A DNA stretch of 64,000 nt, from the NCBI GenBank assembly GCA_044227095.1, contig JBGAFV010000001.1:1426001-1490000 (forward strand), read 5' to 3'. The notes under the pieces were generated by a model that saw only the letters and a list, made by a program, of their open reading frames with translations, was not told the DNA's origin and searched no databases. The stretch is from JACMLD01 sp044227095. GTDB taxonomy: Bacteria; Bacteroidota; Bacteroidia; Chitinophagales; Chitinophagaceae. The position numbers were made by a program, and so were the translations under genes. Each line of letters opens with the position of its first letter. The stretch's first letter is position 1. This document shows, one piece after another, positions 1-9,979 of the stretch.

Positions 1-740
1 GTATAAAGCTGGAACGTGCATCAAATATCCGCGGCTGGTAATCACCATCGGGCAGTTGCACAAAAGAATGATGCATTCTTACTGTAATAGCTTCTGCAGA
101 CGGCGTTACAGATTGAACAAAATTACCTGCAATGCCATCGTTATTTATAAATGTAATGGTGGCTTCAAATTCGGTATTCTGCGGAAAATTTTTTGTACGC
201 GGAAGGTAAATGGCGCACCTGCTTTTTTCGAGGGAATAAGCACCCTGCTGATTGCTTTTTATACGGTTAGCCACTTTCATTGCATCGCGTAAAAGAAAAT
301 CTGTAGCATCTACCAGCACTTTGCCATTGCTTTCCGCTTCTGCTGTAAAACCCCATAAAGTTGATTGTGCAAAGGATTGTTCCACTGCCCTTCGCTCTGC
401 AACATCCTTGGTATTTGCGCGGTAATCGTAATTGGGCTGAACCATCAGCACCTTTCTCCCGGTTTTTAAGAATTTTATAATACTGGTACTGCCAAGTAAA
501 CCACGGTCCAGTCCTATATCGTTTGAGCCCAGGCCAGCAGGCAATGATGCCTGGTAAAGTATTTCGCTGTCAAGCTTATCTATTTCCAGCCAGATTTTAC
601 CGGCATTTTCATCCCAATAAAAATTAAAATAGCCTTCGTACTTTTTAAAGCCTGTTGTTTTTTCTTCAATGGTGGGAAGTTTTTGCTGGGCACTGGCGTA
701 TGAACACACCAGTAAAAGCAAAGAGATGCAATACTTCATG
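1..740 (-). CDS. Zinc-dependent metalloprotease, DUF5117 family (5' part only)
   Basis: Reading from the ATG at 740 down to the window edge gives about 246 residues with no stop, so the gene continues beyond base 1. It starts with a Sec signal peptide (MKYCISLLLLVCSYASAQ). The following stretch, with its Tyr/Phe-rich beta segments, a GLGSNDIGLDRG motif and a downstream DATDFLLRDA motif, is what I know as the DUF5118/DUF5117 region of large Bacteroidota metallopeptidases. The catalytic HExxH segment would lie in the missing part, so activity cannot be judged. The product is probably periplasmic or surface-attached. It is divergent from the susC operon. Family call fairly secure; substrate unknown. 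Confidence 0.75.
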
Positions 741-1280
741 GCAGTTGTTTTAGCACAACAAGATACAAAGTATGTCTTTTACAGGTGTAATATTGAATTC
801 GGCAATACGCAGAAAGCCCAATATTTGTTTTGTAATAGAAGATCGCTACAAAGGCCAGCCGTGTACCCGAATCAGTCATTTATTAAAAAAAAATTGTATA
901 AAAGCAGCATTTATCAAAAACGAAATGACTATATATAATATGCTTCATACTAACAAATTAAAAATCAGTTAAATGCTAAAAAAGTACAATTTTTTTTAAT
1001 GTTTTAACTTAACGGATTGTTAAAAGCTATATATTGCCGTTCCAATGTTATCCTGATCCTATAAAACGCTACTCTGGAACCTTCATATCCTATCATTTAT
1101 TTCCCCGGCTGCCGCCTATTTTGATGAGTATTGTTTTAAAGAAGAATTATAGTTTAATTTTTTTTTGATTGTTCCTATGTACCGGTATTAAAGGTTTTTT
1201 ACAGGTGCATTTACCATAAACCAAACGATTTTTTTTTCGATAAGTCTTAGTTTTTTTAAAAACCTAAATTGTGTTCTAAC
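741..1280. other. Intergenic region between divergent genes, no gene seen
   Basis: This very AT-rich stretch separates the metalloprotease from susC. It contains several runs of 7-9 T. I found no convincing ORF, no RNA gene and no clear TTG/TAnnTTTG promoter pair. Regulatory sites for both neighbours presumably lie here, but none can be pointed to. Confidence 0.6.
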
Positions 1281-4200
1281 ATGAGAAAATTTGCATCACT
1301 ATGCACTGCATTGCTATTGTGCAGTGTGCTGGTCTTTGCCCAGCAAAAATCAGTTTCCGGAAGGGTAACTGATGACAAAGGAGACCCAATTCCTTTTGCT
1401 ACTGTTCAAATTAAAGGAACCAAATCTGCTGTAGTAGCAGATGCCACCGGTCACTTTAATCTCAATCTCAAAGAAGGATCAACGCTGGTAATTTCTGCTA
1501 CCGGCTTTACTACAAAAGAAGTTGCTGCAGATGGTAAATCACTATCAATTCAGATGGTAGGTTCAGCCCGTGTAATTGAAGAAGTAATTGTTACAGCGGG
1601 TGGTATTAAAACAAAACGTAAGGAAGTTGGAACAGCCAACACTGTAATCAGGTCTGAAGCACTTACTGCGGGTAAAGCCATAAGCGTTGCCGGTGGTTTG
1701 CAGGGTAAAGTAGCTGGTTTACAGGTTAGCGCAGTTGGTGGTGGTATTAACCCCAATTACCGTTTGATCCTTAGAGGCCAGCGTTCTTTAACTGGTAACA
1801 ACCAGGCTTTGATAGTTTTAAACAACGTAATTGTTCCTAACGATGTATTGGGTAACCTTAACCCAGATGACATTGAAGATATCGTAGTTATGAATGGTGC
1901 TGGTGCTGTTGCCCTATATGGTTCTGCGGCTTCTAACGGTGCCTTGATAGTTTCTACCAAAAAAGGTAAAAGAGGTCAAACTGCTATTACCGTATCAAAT
2001 ACTACAACAGTTGAGTCTGTTGCTTTCTTCCCTAAAATACAAACGAAATTTGGTTCTGGTGGTTCTGCATATGGTCTCGACCCAGATGGTAAGCCAATTT
2101 TCAACTATTTGGAAAATCAGTCTTACGGTCCTGCATTTGATGGTGTAAAACGTGAGCTTGGGCCAGCTTTGGAAGATGGTTCACAGGACTCTGCTTATTA
2201 TGCCTACAACCCAGGTCATAACAAATTCTGGAAAAAAGGGATAAACAACCAAACCAATTTCTCATTGTCAACAGGAGATGAAAACTCTACTTTTTATCTT
2301 TCTGGACAATATGCAACTGTAACCGGTACTACACCCGGTGATAAATATAACCGTACTACGCTTAGCGCAAACGGTACCCGCAGAATTGGTAATAAGCTGA
2401 TGGTTACTTACAGCACCGATTACACACAAAACAGGTACGATATTACTACGCAAACAGCCAGCATGTATGCTAATATGCTTAACATGCCTTCTAACGTAGA
2501 TATTACAAAGTATAAAAACTGGAGAACAGACAAGTTTGCTAATCCAAACGGTTATTATAACCCATGGTACCAGAACCCATATTTTACTGCAGACAATTAC
2601 AGGTCTTTGCAAAGAAACGATTACCTGATTGCGAACGTGGAAGTAAAATATAGCCCAATGGCCGGCCTTGACTTTACTGCTCGCCAGGGTATAACTACAA
2701 GGAATTATTCTAATAAGAATACAGTAGGCCAGTTCCTGTACACTGATTTTGCAAAACATACAGACCAGAGCTCTAAAGCTGATATTTCTGCATAGGTAAA
2801 TGACCAGAGTAACTATATCACCACTTTAATTTCTGACTTGTTTGCACAGTATAATAAGAAAGTAAGCAATTTTGATTTTAAATTAATCGTAGGTGCACAA
2901 TGGCACCAGGATCAATCTAAATTCTTAGGCGTTACTGCTAATGGCCTTGTTGTTCCGGGTCTTTACAATGTTAGTAATGGTGTAGGTACACCTTCAGTGG
3001 GTGAAAGCAATTATAAAGCCCGCCAGTTCGGTGCTTATGGCGATTTACGTATTGGTTATAAAGGCTACTTATTCCTTCATGGCACAGGACGTAATGACTG
3101 GGTTTCTATTTTGGACCCAAGTAACCGTTCTTTCTTTTATCCATCAGTTGACGTGTCTTTCCTTGCCAGCGAAGCTATTGGCATGATTAAAGACAGCAAA
3201 ACAATCAGCTATTTAAAACTAAGAGGTGGTTGGTCTAAAGTAGGCCAGGTTAACCTTGGTACTTCAAGTGATTTTGGCGCTTATCAAACACTGCCAACTT
3301 ATAGCTCAACAGCTTATGGCTTTCCTTTTGGTTCTTTGCCAGGATATACTGTTGGAAACAGGATGGTGCAGGCAGGTTTGAAACCTGAGATTACAAAAGG
3401 TTATGAAATTGGTTTTGATTTGAACCTACTTAAAGACAGGTTTACATCAAGCGTTACATGGTTCAGCACTAAAACAGATAACCAGACAGTTCCTACTGCA
3501 GTATCTGGTACAACAGGCTTTACTTCATTGTTAACAAACGTTGGACAAACTTCAAGCCGTGGATTGGAAGTTACTGCACACTTTACCCCTATCCGCACAA
3601 AGGATTGGAGCGTAACAGTTGGTGGCAACTACACTTATCTTGACAATAAAGTAAATTCTATTACTGCCGATTTGACCAAGATATCACTTTCAGCAAGCGG
3701 AAGCGCTACTTCTTTTGCAATGGCCGGACAGGCATTTCCTGTAATTATGGGATATGATTACAAAAGGGATAACCAGGGCCGTGTTATTGTAAACAGTACT
3801 ACTGGTGTTCCAACAAAATCTGATACAATTTCAATTTTGGGTAATGCAGTTGCTAAACACAAATTGGGAATTGATCTTGCTGTTCAATACAAAGGCTTCC
3901 GTTTCTCAGCATTGTTTGAGTATCGTGGTGGTCTAAAGACTTTCAACGGTATGGGTACAGAACTTGACTGGTCTGGTACTGGTTATAGAACTGCTGTATA
4001 CAACCGTCAGAGCTTTGTGTTCCCTAACTCTGTAATTGAAGACCCAAGCAAACCCGGTTCTTATATCACAAATACATCTGTAGCAATTGCCAATGGTAAC
4101 GGAAACAATGGTTTCTGGACAGATGGTATAAACAGGGATGTAACTTCTAACTATGTAACAAACGGATCTTTCTGGAAATTAAGAGAAATCGTACTTGCGT

Positions 4201-4421
4201 ATGATCTTCCTGCTTCTTTCCTTGCCAAAAGCAAAGTGTTTAAAGGAGTTACTGTAAGTGTGCAAGGCCGTAACCTGTTTATCTGGTTGCCAAAAGACAA
4301 TATCTATACAGATCCTGAATACAGTGATGCTGGTGCAGATAGCAATGGTATTGGTCTTACAGGTCTTGGACAAACACCTCCTTCACGTTATTACGGAGGT
4401 ACGCTTACGCTTAGATTTTAA
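1281..4421 (+). pseudogene. susC: SusC/RagA-type TonB-dependent outer-membrane transporter, interrupted by an in-frame TAG
   Basis: The ATG at 1281 is preferred over a TTG at 1269 because it begins a clean signal peptide (MRKFASLCTALLLCSVLVFAQ). A carboxypeptidase-regulatory-like beta-sandwich follows (about residues 25-100), then the TonB plug with GGGINPNYRLILRGQ and the beta-barrel, ending in the Phe-terminated TLTLRF strand typical of outer-membrane proteins. Codon 505 (2793-2795) is TAG, but the same frame continues with good SusC sequence to 4421, about 1046 codons in all, a normal family length. Everything but that codon looks intact; CAG to TAG is the simplest change. SusC imports ligands handed over by SusD, encoded next. 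Either a recent nonsense mutation or a sequencing error. Confidence 0.85.
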
Positions 4422-4457
4422 TTGTTAATGTGATTAATTGAAAAAATTAAAAGTATC

Positions 4458-6023
4458 ATGAAAAAAATCAGTATAGTTTTTATTGCGGGTGCTGCAATGC
4501 TTACAACGGCCTGCAATAAATATCTCGACATAAATACCAACCCTAACCAGGCTACATCGGTTACGCCTGAGTTAATTTTGCCTCAGGCCCTCACTGGTAC
4601 TGCGGCTAATTTAAACCAGTTTAATACCTATGGTGAGCAGATTGGTGGTTATGCTGCCAATGCAGGCGGTTATGGTGGTTTTGGAACAGCTATTTCATAT
4701 AATTTTTCTTCTGCCGATTATGGCGGTTTGTGGAATACTACATACGATAACCTTGAAGATTATCAGTCTATTCTTAATTCAACAGATAAAGATTTACCTA
4801 AATACAGTTATTCTAACGCTGCTGCTAGAATTATGAAAGTGTTGGGTTTTGAATTGCTGGTAGACGCTTATAATAGTGTTCCTTACAAGGACGCATTAAC
4901 AGGTTCTACTAAACTTACACCAACTTACGATGATCCGGTTGCTGTGTATAAAAGCCTTGCAGAAGAACTGGATAAAGCCATCGCTACTATCAACACTGGT
5001 ATTGCTACTCCCGGTATTCCTACAATGGGGTCAACAGATGTTCTATTTAAAGGCGATATGGTAAAATGGAAACAACTGGCCAATACCATCAAGTTGCGCT
5101 TAATGGTAGTTAGTGCAGGAAAAGTAACTTTTACCAGCACTGCTTTTTCATCAGATGGTTTTTTAACTACAGATGCACTTATCAATCCTGGTTATACACG
5201 TGATAACGGAAAGCAAAACCCTAAATGGGAAAGATGGGGTTATGGTTATACAGGAAGCGATGCTACCAAATCTTGGGTTCCTTCAACATTTATCCTGGCT
5301 TTTTATAACGGTACTAAATTGCAGGACTCATTAAGAGGTAAAGCAGTTTATTATCAGTATCCTACTACAGGTACTAATCAGCTTGGTGTAGAAAGTGTAA
5401 ACACACCCAAATCACCTGCAGGAAGTTTCTGGTATCCTAAAACAGACAGAACAGGTGCAAGCTCAGGAAATGCGACTGGTGTATTAAAAGGACCAGATGC
5501 AGGATATCCCGTTATCACAGCTGCAGAAAGCTATTTCCTGCAGGCAGAAGCTAAAATGAAAGGGATATTAACAACCGGAGCTGCAGATGATGTTTTATTT
5601 AAAGCTGGTATCACTGCATCATTTAAATATTTGTATGCAGGGCCAACAGCTACTGCTGTAACTACACGTGATGCTGTAGCAGATGCTAACACTTATATAA
5701 ATGATAACCTCACAAGCCCGCTTGTTAATTATTCTTTGGCTACAACGAGTGCACAAAAACTGGAAGCAATTATTACACAAAAATACATAGCTATGAATTT
5801 TGTGAATAGCGAAGTTGGCTGGAACGATTATCGCAGGACGAAATATCCAACTATTAGCGGTACATCTGCAACTTCTACTTTTGCTTCAATAGTATCTGAA
5901 AGCACAAGACCAGATAAATTACCTTCTAGAATATTATATCCGGCTACTGAAGGTGCATACAATTCAACCAATGTTCCAAAAGGAGTTAGTCCATTCGGGT
6001 CTTTAATTTTCTGGGCACAATAA
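4458..6023 (+). CDS. susD: SusD/RagB-family nutrient-binding outer-membrane lipoprotein
   Basis: A 521-residue lipoprotein with a short signal and a lipobox ending in Cys19 (LTTAC), so it should be lipid-anchored and surface exposed. The start NKYLDINTNPN is the hallmark of the SusD-like_2 branch, followed by the alpha-helical TPR-like scaffold. Near the C terminus is the conserved IITQKYIAMNFVNSEVGWNDYRRTK-type segment (about residues 435-465). SusD proteins cap the SusC barrel and bind the ligand. It lies 36 bp after susC and 23 bp before the next gene, clearly one operon. No glycoside hydrolase is adjacent, so the substrate cannot be inferred; peptides or oligosaccharides are both possible. 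Confidence 0.93.
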   Translation: MKKISIVFIAGAAMLTTACNKYLDINTNPNQATSVTPELILPQALTGTAANLNQFNTYGEQIGGYAANAGGYGGFGTAISYNFSSADYGGLWNTTYDNLEDYQSILNSTDKDLPKYSYSNAAARIMKVLGFELLVDAYNSVPYKDALTGSTKLTPTYDDPVAVYKSLAEELDKAIATINTGIATPGIPTMGSTDVLFKGDMVKWKQLANTIKLRLMVVSAGKVTFTSTAFSSDGFLTTDALINPGYTRDNGKQNPKWERWGYGYTGSDATKSWVPSTFILAFYNGTKLQDSLRGKAVYYQYPTTGTNQLGVESVNTPKSPAGSFWYPKTDRTGASSGNATGVLKGPDAGYPVITAAESYFLQAEAKMKGILTTGAADDVLFKAGITASFKYLYAGPTATAVTTRDAVADANTYINDNLTSPLVNYSLATTSAQKLEAIITQKYIAMNFVNSEVGWNDYRRTKYPTISGTSATSTFASIVSESTRPDKLPSRILYPATEGAYNSTNVPKGVSPFGSLIFWAQ

Positions 6024-6046
6024 TTTTAACAACTATCTTAATTATT

Positions 6047-6958
6047 ATGAGACATATCAAACTATTATTATTAATGATTTCGCTGATTCCCTGTCTTACA
6101 GGATGTTTGAAAAAGGATCTGGCGAATTCTGACGTATACGATCTTACAGCTCCGGTTTATACACTGGAGTGGATACAGAATGGTGGTACAACCATTAACT
6201 CAGGGTTACAGTATTTTGCCAATGGTGCACTTACGTATCCTGCATCGCACACATCAGATACAGCTACATTTAGTGTACGCCTAACTGGTGCAGAATATGT
6301 AAAAAATGATGTTACTGTTACCATTGCTCCCGATCTAAAGGCTTTGCAGGATAACATTAAAGTAGATGGGATCGTTTATGAGGCAATGCCCGATTCTTTG
6401 TTTAAACTGCTTAACACCACTTCTACAATTAAAGCAGGAACTGGTGTGGCGTTTTTCAAAGTAGTATTCTTCCCTTCAAAGATTAATGCTACAAAGAATT
6501 ATATGCTGGCGCCTACTGTAACATCGCCTACTGATTATAAAGTAAGCTCAAATTTTGGCCACGTATATTTTCATACTATTGGTAACCCAATTGCAGGTTC
6601 ATACCTGCGTGAGTATATAAGGGTTCCTTCTATGGATCCAAATGCACCGGCAGATACACATACATCAAACGTTCCGGTTACATTTGCTCCGCAGAATCCA
6701 ACAACTGTTAGCATGCCAACGGGGTATTATACTGCGCCAGATTATTTGATTTCATTTAAAAATACAAATGGAGTACTGACTAATTTTGCAGCAACATTCT
6801 CAGCAAAAGCATTATCAGATTTTGCAGGTGGCGGTATAACTATTATACAACAACCAACATTGGTTGTAACACCAGATTATAAAAAGTTTACTTGTAATTA
6901 TATTGTATTTAATGGTTCTGCTTACAGAAATGTAACTGACATTTATACTAAACCATAA
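6047..6958 (+). CDS. DUF1735-family lipoprotein of the SusCD operon
   Basis: A 303-residue lipoprotein, lipobox Cys20 (LTGC). The region around residues 65-165 (a beta-rich ATFSVRLTG, VTVTIAPD, YEAMPDSLF, VAFFKVVFFP series) matches the DUF1735 / BT_3987-type N-terminal domain often encoded directly after susD. The C-terminal half is another beta-rich domain I cannot name, possibly DUF4361. Such proteins are thought to be accessory surface glycan- or ligand-binding components. It is the last gene of the operon, followed by a strong terminator 18 bp downstream. Confidence 0.8.
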   Translation: MRHIKLLLLMISLIPCLTGCLKKDLANSDVYDLTAPVYTLEWIQNGGTTINSGLQYFANGALTYPASHTSDTATFSVRLTGAEYVKNDVTVTIAPDLKALQDNIKVDGIVYEAMPDSLFKLLNTTSTIKAGTGVAFFKVVFFPSKINATKNYMLAPTVTSPTDYKVSSNFGHVYFHTIGNPIAGSYLREYIRVPSMDPNAPADTHTSNVPVTFAPQNPTTVSMPTGYYTAPDYLISFKNTNGVLTNFAATFSAKALSDFAGGGITIIQQPTLVVTPDYKKFTCNYIVFNGSAYRNVTDIYTKP

Positions 6959-6976
6959 TTAGTAACTTGATGTTAT

Positions 6977-7014
6977 AAAAAGAGGCTGCTGTATTTTTAG
7001 GCAGCCTCTTTTTT
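6977..7014 (+). terminator. Rho-independent terminator of the susCD operon
   Basis: A perfect stem AAAAAGAGGCTGC / GCAGCCTCTTTTT with a ten-base loop, followed by further T. It closes the operon ending at 6958. The A-tract in the left arm makes it potentially bidirectional. Confidence 0.9.
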
Positions 7015-7073
7015 ATATAAATGCAAGTAAGCTATTCAATCAGCAACCCAATCTTTTACAAAACCGTTTATCT

Positions 7074-7751
7074 ATGCTAAATAAATTTTATTGTTTCATT
7101 GCGCTAAGTATTGTTTCATTTTCAGGGTTCGCACAAATTACAGTAGTAGTTGATCCTAAAGCTGAAATGGCAAAACAATATCTTTTTGAAAACTTTGCAA
7201 AAGGAATTGTATTGATGAAAAATGGTGCTGTTGAAAATGCTTTACTCAATTATAATACTGCCGATCAAAGCATTGTTTTTAAACAAGGCGAAAACGACAT
7301 CTTAGTACTCACCGGCCTGGAAGCTGTCGATACCATTTACTTTCACAATAAGAAATTTATACCCGGCCCCGATGGACTTATTTACGAAGCGATCATTAAT
7401 AATGCCCCCGCAGTTTCATTGTTTGTTACTTATACCAACAAGCAACGCCCGTCTACAGCTACGGCAGATGCAAACGGCACTTCTCGTAAAGAATCTGCAG
7501 AAGTAAGCAATACAATGACTGGGGCTTATGTTTCCCGCCCTTATAAAGGAGACTATATAATTGAGATTCAAAAAAATTACTGGCTCATAAAATCAAAGCA
7601 AGTATACAAAGCAACTTCTGAAAAGCAATTTGAAAAAGTTTTCCCTCACAAAGAAGATGCTATAAAAAAATACATTGACGATAACCATGTAAATTTTAAA
7701 ATAGAAGAGGATCTTGTTAAACTTACTTTGTTTTGCAATACCCGTATGTAA
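7074..7751 (+). CDS. Exported protein of unknown function
   Basis: A 225-residue protein with a Sec signal peptide (about residues 1-20, ending SFSGFAQ), no lipobox and no other membrane segment, so probably periplasmic or secreted. I do not recognise a domain. The N-terminal half is beta-rich with a DTIYFHNKKFIPGPDGLIYE segment; a low-complexity Thr/Ala stretch near residues 120-150 separates it from a Lys-rich, mixed alpha/beta C-terminal half that includes NYWLIKSKQVYKAT. It lies between the susCD terminator and a convergent small gene, so it is probably a single transcription unit. Reading frame and signal peptide make the gene real. Confidence 0.65.
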   Translation: MLNKFYCFIALSIVSFSGFAQITVVVDPKAEMAKQYLFENFAKGIVLMKNGAVENALLNYNTADQSIVFKQGENDILVLTGLEAVDTIYFHNKKFIPGPDGLIYEAIINNAPAVSLFVTYTNKQRPSTATADANGTSRKESAEVSNTMTGAYVSRPYKGDYIIEIQKNYWLIKSKQVYKATSEKQFEKVFPHKEDAIKKYIDDNHVNFKIEEDLVKLTLFCNTRM

Positions 7752-7773
7752 TTAAACTGAGATAGTTTGGAAG

Positions 7774-7992
7774 TTATTCTTCTCCGTGGTTACTCTTCCA
7801 CCACCTGTAACCAATATAGCTGAAGATAAGAAATGGCATGGCCGCTAAATAAAGTATGCCGCCATTAAGTGCCTTGGCCGGGCGTTCGCCCATCTGCTGC
7901 GCGGTTTTTGTACAAATAGAGCATTGTGCCTGTACAGTGGACGAGAAATGCACAGCAAAAATTATAATTACTACCAATAACCACTTTTTCAT
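7774..7992 (-). CDS. Small exported or membrane protein with QCSIC motif
   Basis: The ATG at 7992 (MKKWLLVVIIIFAVHFSSTVQAQ) gives 72 residues; a TTG further upstream is rejected because it overlaps the promoter box at 8008-8015, and AAGGA sits just before the ATG. After the signal peptide come a QCSICTKTA motif, an Asn-Gly-Gly-Ile-Leu-Tyr segment and one hydrophobic helix (about residues 48-64) with a basic tail. I know similar short proteins from many Bacteroidota; their function is not known to me. The two cysteines in CxxC spacing suggest metal or redox chemistry on the periplasmic side. Confidence 0.7.
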   Translation of the reverse strand: MKKWLLVVIIIFAVHFSSTVQAQCSICTKTAQQMGERPAKALNGGILYLAAMPFLIFSYIGYRWWKSNHGEE

Positions 7993-8007
7993 GAACGTCC
8001 TTTTTTG

Positions 8008-8015
8008 CAAAGGTA
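8008..8015 (-). promoter_or_regulatory. Candidate -7 box for the QCSIC protein
   Basis: On the minus strand the sequence is TACCTTTG, an exact match to the Bacteroidota -7 consensus TAnnTTTG, 15 bases before the ATG at 7992. No TTG lies at the usual -33 distance. Confidence 0.45.
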
Positions 8016-8054
8016 CTGCACAGTACGTAAATGAAAGAATCTTACAACTGCTAC

Positions 8055-9212
8055 TTATTTGTTTTTTTGAACGGCTGTAAACGATTGCTGACCGCTTGCG
8101 GCAGGGTTAAATACCAATAAAAGCACGGGCTTTACGCTATCATCAATAAAAGGACTGATTTCTTTAAAAAAACGGGGAGAGACAGAAATGCATTCCTCAG
8201 TAGCTGGTAATGGGAGACCTGTTTCATCATATGGAATATCCTCTGATGATTGCAATAGAAATGATTTGCGGCTATTGCTACTGTTTTCTGTAAAAGCAGA
8301 AAAATTGTAGGAAAGGTTGTTGCTGTTTTTTGCCCTTTTGTCTGTTTTGTACATTCCCGGCATACCACTTATGCTTTCTGCCGGGTTTGAGTAAGTTTTA
8401 TTGTATTGCAGGTTTTTATCACCCAGTGCCACTGTACCCAATTTTATAATAGTGTTAGTAGAAAGATCGAGAACAAAAAATCTTTTCTTTGCCGATTTAA
8501 TACCTGCATTAATCATTATTGCATAATCTGTATTACTGCCACTGCGTGCTGCATATTCTTTTAGCAGTTCTGTTTGATCGTACAAAAATGAGTAAGAATA
8601 AAAATCAGATCCTTTATCAGGTTTTATAGAAGAAAATACGGGAGCTTCTGTTGCAGGTATTGTTGCAACAGTTTCTGTACCCGTTGGGGCTTCGTAAGCC
8701 GTACCTGCCAATTTTTTATGCTGGTAAACAGACCTGGCAATAGCTGTATTTTCCTGTAGCACGGGTTGAATCTTTACAGTATTTGCTTCAGCATTGGAGC
8801 CAGTGGTAAATGTAGTTTGAGTGTTTATTGAATCAGCCGTAACAATGCTTGTATTTAAATGCATGCTAACACCATTAGCGGCAAATTTTTTTACCAGCGC
8901 TGAAAAATCTGTATGTTGTTTGTAATTAAAACGGCTGGATATATGTACCATCGCATAAGACAATGCAGTACTATTTTTTTTGTGCGATGCCAGTGCAATA
9001 TTACCAGTATTGTTTTTTTGATACGGCAATATTAATTTTTTTGTGGCCGGGGCTATTGAACTGTCTACAGAAGGAAGACTTGTTTTTGTGTTGACGGGTA
9101 ATTCTTTCTTTGTTGCTTTGCTATTAAATAGCCCGGATGACAAGTGTGCGCAGAAAAGTAAAAAAAGAGAAACTATAAATGCTGAAACGATGAATTTATG
9201 AAATGGTTTCAT
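8055..9212 (-). CDS. L,D-transpeptidase-like (YkuD_2 type) membrane-anchored protein with a degraded active site
   Basis: A 385-residue protein. Residues 7-28 form an uncleaved-looking signal anchor, followed by a roughly 180-residue Thr/Ser/Ala-rich linker. The C-terminal part (about 205-370) resembles the murein L,D-transpeptidase family of Bacteroidota: SFLYDQTELLKEYAARSG, then a YAIMINAGIKSAKKRFFVLDL core. In the active family the end reads roughly HSHxCVP...SWGCPxVSP. Here the equivalent is LQSSEDIP...ATEECISVSP: Cys341 remains, but the histidine position is Gln321 and the SxGC serine/glycine are Thr/Glu. The fold is therefore supported while catalysis is doubtful. It could have a binding or regulatory role in peptidoglycan metabolism. 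Alignment was made from memory. Confidence 0.65.
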   Translation of the reverse strand: MKPFHKFIVSAFIVSLFLLFCAHLSSGLFNSKATKKELPVNTKTSLPSVDSSIAPATKKLILPYQKNNTGNIALASHKKNSTALSYAMVHISSRFNYKQHTDFSALVKKFAANGVSMHLNTSIVTADSINTQTTFTTGSNAEANTVKIQPVLQENTAIARSVYQHKKLAGTAYEAPTGTETVATIPATEAPVFSSIKPDKGSDFYSYSFLYDQTELLKEYAARSGSNTDYAIMINAGIKSAKKRFFVLDLSTNTIIKLGTVALGDKNLQYNKTYSNPAESISGMPGMYKTDKRAKNSNNLSYNFSAFTENSSNSRKSFLLQSSEDIPYDETGLPLPATEECISVSPRFFKEISPFIDDSVKPVLLLVFNPAASGQQSFTAVQKNK

Positions 9213-9503
9213 AGCGTATTGTTTAAATTAACGAAACCAGCACAAATCATTTTTCACCTGGTAATGGTGGTTTCTGTTGAGGATATTGTTTCTGTAAAAA
9301 TAGACTGGTAATTAACTGTGGGCAAGTATGTATTTGTAACTAGCCTAATGAGAACTAGTATGTTATCAAAGAAAAGCAAGAGAAATTTTCGATTGAGGAA
9401 GGATTTTATTCGACAGACGGATCAATGCAGAAAAACATGTGTTTAAATGCAGGTTGAAAATAAATATGAGCAGGCTTCTATTTCTTTTGCATTAAGCTAA
9501 TAG

Positions 9504-9878
9504 TTACCTCAAATTTTCTATATCGGTTTCCTTGTAAAATATTATTTTCCCTTTGTTCAAACCTGTGGCAACCATTTCATCCGCACCCGAAGAAGCGCCG
9601 CCAATACGCAATACTGCATCGCAATGATCAATCAACTGCACAGCTACAGGATGAAAGATTTCATTAAAAATTTCATCGCCCATTTGTTTGCTGCCAGCAG
9701 CTTCAATCAATGGAAGTGCAAACCATTCTCCCAATACAGGCAGGTGGCCTTTTCTATATATTCTCACCGCAGCATCTGTCATGGCTTTTACGTTTGCCGC
9801 TATTAATTCGGGTTGATCATTTGTGCCAGAACGGTAAGGCCCGGCAACGAGTATCATTAATGATTTATTAGTTTGCAT
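9504..9878 (-). CDS. DUF4406-like nucleoside deoxyribosyltransferase-fold protein
   Basis: A 124-residue soluble protein beginning with a beta strand and LVAGPYRSG, the N-terminal nucleotide-binding-type motif of the DUF4406 / nucleoside 2-deoxyribosyltransferase-like superfamily. It continues with HLPVLGEWFALPL and a C-terminal DAVLRIGGASSGADEMVATG segment, in the place where active members carry their Asp/Glu and Ser residues. Length is normal for DUF4406. No enzymatic reaction is established for it. It stands alone between a 291-bp gap and typA. Confidence 0.7.
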   Translation of the reverse strand: MQTNKSLMILVAGPYRSGTNDQPELIAANVKAMTDAAVRIYRKGHLPVLGEWFALPLIEAAGSKQMGDEIFNEIFHPVAVQLIDHCDAVLRIGGASSGADEMVATGLNKGKIIFYKETDIENLR

Positions 9879-9930
9879 ATTTTAAAGATAGATGGTTTAT
9901 TGCTGTTAAATACAGCCAGGTTATTAAATA

Positions 9931-9956
9931 AAAAAGCCGCTGTAAGAACAGCGGCT
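9931..9956 (-). terminator. Terminator of typA
   Basis: Stem AGCCGCTGT (9935-9943) / ACAGCGGCT (9948-9956), four-base loop, T-tract on the minus strand from 9935 down. It also has a T-tract on the plus strand, so it could act in both directions. Confidence 0.85.
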
Positions 9957-9979
9957 GTATTTTTTTGAAGAAACTGTCA

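Noticed and set aside
669..938. 89-codon plus-strand frame near the first gene
   Set aside because: Begins inside the antisense of the metalloprotease signal peptide and runs into AT-rich spacer; no support.
2793..2795. TAG read as pyrrolysine or as natural read-through
   Set aside because: No supporting genes or stem-loop are in view and many other genes end normally at TAG; a mutation or sequencing error is simpler.
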